This document shows positions 62,401-64,000 of a stretch of 64,000 nucleotides of DNA, in pieces. The stretch covers positions 1,675,941 through 1,739,940 of the forward strand of contig NZ_RQJO01000007.1 in NCBI RefSeq assembly GCF_003858635.1, in the 5' to 3' direction. The notes below the pieces were generated by a model. It worked only from the letters and a program-made list of their open reading frames with translations. It had not been told where the DNA came from and did not search any database. Numbering within the stretch: position 1 is the first letter of the stretch; the number at the start of each line of letters is the position of its first letter. This DNA is from Larkinella rosea (lineage in GTDB: Bacteria > Bacteroidota > Bacteroidia > Cytophagales > Spirosomataceae). The position numbers and the translations under genes were made by a program.

Positions 62401-62650
62401 GCCAGGCACTGAACGGGGCGGATGGCAGGCTGTGGGTCAGCAACTGGGGAACCAGACCGGCTTTGACCAATGAGGATTTTCCGCTACCGGATGATCCGAC
62501 AATTGCCAAAAAATGCGCATACGCAAGCCGTTCCTTCAGGTCATGAATCTGATTTTCACGCCCAAAGAACAAGGAAGAGTCCTCCGGTTCGAAATTCCGT
62601 AAGCCCGGAAACGGATTTGCAAAAGCAGTTTTGGTATACGTTTCAGTCAT
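59483..62650 (-). CDS. nSTAND1 NTPase with membrane span, coiled coil and WD40 repeats
   Basis: A 1055-residue protein. The NTPase (about 10-430) starts with PFPGLRNFEPEDSSLFFGRENQI, the mark of nSTAND1, followed by Walker A GSSGSGKSS at 52-60 and Walker B FLIVIDQFED at 142-151. A helical segment leads to one span (FFAAFLGVGSLISLFFLIVSAVL, about 485-510), a long glutamine/glutamate-rich coiled coil (about 515-665) and about seven WD40 repeats to the end (for example VRTVAVQPGAGGQLLATGSDDGTIRLW and DIVFSPNGKLVASSSADWTIHIWD). STAND proteins act as ATP-driven switches or scaffolds in signalling and defence. It is the first gene of the five-gene cluster. Confidence 0.9.
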   Translation of the reverse strand: MTETYTKTAFANPFPGLRNFEPEDSSLFFGRENQIHDLKERLAYAHFLAIVGSSGSGKSSLVKAGLVPQLLTHSLPSAPFSAWQVVSFSPEATPIRNFAQALHQTFGRQNRSFADRFSADEIEKLLRTEPTLILNWCDNANFLIVIDQFEDVFRYQSTDDGYEEVAIFINLILELSRKPDQSVFVVLTMRSDYLDDCTDYEGLTEAINHGYYLLPKMNREEIQRAIVTPVQVMGASISEELTTQLLDDIGNKADQLPILQHALMRMWNYWQLNRKIDSPIDLADYEAIGTMSRAITVHAEEVYGNLPDEKSQVATEKLFKALIVLGAGNTSLIRPIPIATISEISGVNEYLLIDVLNRFRERDVAFLTPSITVHADPQLIIDISHERLMTLWERLQTWVKDETDSAKFYKQVSNSATLYHEGKAGLWVNPELQIGLKWLAENRPTLAWANRYDPYLERSVNFLEYSRNQYEFEVRNKEEKQKKELRRARFFAAFLGVGSLISLFFLIVSAVLRTEALQSEEAAIAEKKIALFERNRAESQTREAITQKKIAEQQGIIAEQQKRLTEEQRVIAVRGQQTIELKRQEAETARELAVAQTQRAEEARNDAQRQRQQADVARKDAEQQKGRAEGAQKEAESQRSVAQAAQQFAEQQRGKAIARTLAVQSYQLNDNTQDDLQALLALEAYNLNLKNGGLSDNPDIFNALSKAADANTVLRRHSDVVRTVAVQPGAGGQLLATGSDDGTIRLWTANNLNEAPQSLKTPRRNANGVRTVAFNSDGKVLFGGGENGWLHGWNTQKPEAVPTSIKGHSVPILALLPVENNTKLLSVSADGQIRSWKPVANRLDSLENVHSRFSIYCAQTTHDGKRLLCGSNNGQILSFDLTDLTKKPEVISRRQFGNRVTALAVSPDGTQLITGTSTGLLYAWKLTRNEPETVGSQLSGRHTSTVSDIVFSPNGKLVASSSADWTIHIWDYNNLLKQQQPIVINDFDSWVMAIRFTNDGKRLIACGADRTVRIRNIDPAELHAELSRKVKRNLTTDEWNKYIGKDIPYEKAKPD

Positions 62651-63331
62651 TCCCAGTCACACACGGACCTCCGACAGCCCGATCATAATTACGATTCGGA
62701 ATTCTTATCCCACTTCCGGTCGGTTTTATGGCCTTTATTCCCGAACACAAATCCGATTGGAATTTACCTGGTACAATACTAGTGCAGCCCGGTTCAATTG
62801 ACTGTCACTATTATTCCAAAAACGATAACGTTTGTTCCAAATGGAAAACTAGAAATTCAGGAAAGCAATCTGACAGCCCGAACAAGACACTTTAACCTAT
62901 TTTATATTCAAAAAATACAATTCTTTTTTTTCAACTTCGAAAAACGGATGGCTAAAACTGTTTTAAAAATACCTTGTTAATTCAGTTTTAACTCCTTTAT
63001 ATTTTTTGAAATTTATTCTTTCTGGTAGAATGATCGGTTTGTTAATAAAATGCTACCAATTCACCAAAAAATAGCCTTACTGGCCCAACCTCAAATTACT
63101 ACAAAAATTACCATCAAATTTACGTCCAGAAGGCATTTGTTACTAGAAAATTGTTTGTTTTTACTTATCTAATTGATTATTCGGAGAAAAATTGCAAAAT
63201 CATAAGTAAAAACCGCTACTCACTCAACGGGATACTGGGTTTAATAAAACCACCACAAGGCGGTAATTTACTGATTCATGGGACGTTAATCGCTCAACCC
63301 TGAATCCATTTGGATGGGACATGGCCAAAAA
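62651..63331. other. long gene-free AT-rich spacer
   Basis: About 680 bp without a convincing gene on either strand; an AT-rich open frame near 62800-62980 is not protein-like (F-rich run read from T tracts). The part 62810-63230 is clearly more AT-rich than the genes around it. It must contain the promoter of the minus-strand five-gene cluster near 62660-62800. I do not see sigma-54-like sites, dyads of the TGTCC type or inverted repeats like those elsewhere. It could hide a small RNA or an eroded gene. Confidence 0.4.
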
Positions 63332-63368
63332 AAAACGGCTCACGGCTGACAATGCCCCAAACCGTTTT
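63332..63368 (-). terminator. terminator of the DUF1080 gene
   Basis: On the minus strand AAAACGG and CCGTTTT (63362-63368 and 63332-63338) form a 7-bp stem followed by a run of T. It lies about 50 bp after the stop of the DUF1080 gene. Confidence 0.7.
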
Positions 63369-63419
63369 ACCGGTCAGACACGCTCAGCGTGAGCCCACTT
63401 TGCTCAACAAACCTGAAAA

Positions 63420-64000
63420 TTACAATTCCCGAATTCGGATTCGACGGTACCAAACCCGGTCGCCGTGATCCTGCAACGCAAGGTGGCCCCGGGGAAATTT
63501 TCCCAGGCTCGTCCAGTTTTTGAACTTGCTGTCGCTGATTCGGCGGTCCCATTCCGGTCCGTCCAGCGCGTATTCGACAATCTTTCGGTTGTTCAGGTAA
63601 TGTTCGGCTTTCCGCTGTTTCACCACAATCCGGGCTTTGTTCCATTGACCCGCCGGACGACAGGCCAGTGAATCCGAAGGGGCATACAGGTCAAACAGCG
63701 AACCCGCCCTGCGGTCAGCACCCTGTTTGGCGTTCGGATGTCGTTCGTTATCCAGCACCTGCATTTCCAGCCCGGTGACATCGGCGGTTTTAAACTCCGG
63801 CGCTTCGTGGACGTGGTAAATAATGCCGCTGTTGCCGCCTTCCGAAATCTTCCATTCCAGTTCCAGCTCAAAATCTTCGTATTCTTTATCGGTCAGCAGG
63901 TCACCCGCGCCTTTTTCGGTCAGGACAATGCAATGGTCTTCCACCTTCCATTTCGGCGATGCTTCCGATTTGAGGTAACTGTGCCAGCCCGCCAGTGATT
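63420..64000 (-). CDS. DUF1080 (3-keto-disaccharide hydrolase type) protein, 5' end cut by the window
   Basis: The frame is open from the stop at 63420 to the window edge, with no start required inside: the sequence before an internal GTG reads SLAGWHSYLKSEASPKWKVED, the usual beginning of the DUF1080 domain. The domain continues with LTDKEYEDFELELEWKISEGGNSGIIYHV, DVTGLEMQVLDN and a C-terminal VWYRRIRIREL. DUF1080 proteins are secreted lectin-like sandwich enzymes; members cleave 3-keto-glycosides. The signal peptide would lie beyond the window. It points to another glycan-related locus next door. Confidence 0.88.
   Translation of the reverse strand, partial: SLAGWHSYLKSEASPKWKVEDHCIVLTEKGAGDLLTDKEYEDFELELEWKISEGGNSGIIYHVHEAPEFKTADVTGLEMQVLDNERHPNAKQGADRRAGSLFDLYAPSDSLACRPAGQWNKARIVVKQRKAEHYLNNRKIVEYALDGPEWDRRISDSKFKNWTSLGKFPRGHLALQDHGDRVWYRRIRIREL

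Noticed and set aside
62798-62980. Open frame in the AT-rich spacer
   Set aside because: Phenylalanine run read from T tracts, no start context and no conserved pattern.

Overview
The window is chromosomal DNA from a Bacteroidota bacterium, most likely a Cytophagales member of the Spirosoma/Larkinella type. This is inferred from gene content, not from a marker gene: LytTR/LytS signalling, a Reg_prop propeller sensor, orphan FtsX-type permeases ending in a common SLRSE tail, a TonB-dependent receptor, DUF2911, GH43/GH172 enzymes and Bacteroidota-like weak ribosome binding sites. I see no rRNA, tRNA, CRISPR array, insertion sequence or phage gene.

Layout. 0.4-3.1 kb: a small membrane protein and feoAB (ferrous iron uptake). 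3.4-8.5 kb: cytochrome c maturation genes ccmB, ccmC, a ccmD-like gene, ccmE (with cysteine as haem ligand) and a long ccmF. 8.6-17.5 kb: a CNNM/CorC protein, then a minus-strand efflux and signalling block (TolC-like, membrane fusion protein, FtsX permease, ATPase, LytS-type kinase), with a LytTR regulator nearby. 17.7-22.1 kb: lipoprotein, GTPase, prephenate dehydrogenase and aminotransferase. 22.2-35.6 kb: four MacB/FtsX-like permeases without a cognate ATPase, a PadR regulator and two paralogous secreted proteins. 35.7-43.9 kb: acetyltransferases, membrane and secreted proteins, groES-groEL and small stress-type proteins. 44-50 kb: a glycan group (clan-A-like hydrolase, GH43, MORN protein, GH172). 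50-62.7 kb: a compact five-gene minus-strand cluster (nSTAND1-WD40 NTPase, TPR-TonB receptor, GNAT, nucleotide-translocase-like protein with HEAT repeats, propeller sensor whose kinase core lacks the phospho-accepting histidine). 63.4 kb to the end: a DUF1080 glycan enzyme cut by the window edge.

Three things stand out. First, about fifteen intergenic gaps are filled by inverted repeats, with stems up to 38 bp perfect. Their arms fall into a few related word families, and they often abut or enter neighbouring stop or start codons. Second, four promoters between 30.8 and 33.2 kb look sigma-54 dependent (-24/-12), and each carries one or two TGTCC-N6-GGACA-type dyads about 50-65 bp upstream, suggesting one NtrC-type regulator controlling padR, two secreted proteins and a permease. 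Third, the 50-62.7 kb cluster combines outer-membrane uptake, an inner-membrane translocase-like protein, an acetyltransferase, an NTPase scaffold and a kinase-like sensor; I do not recognise it as a described system.
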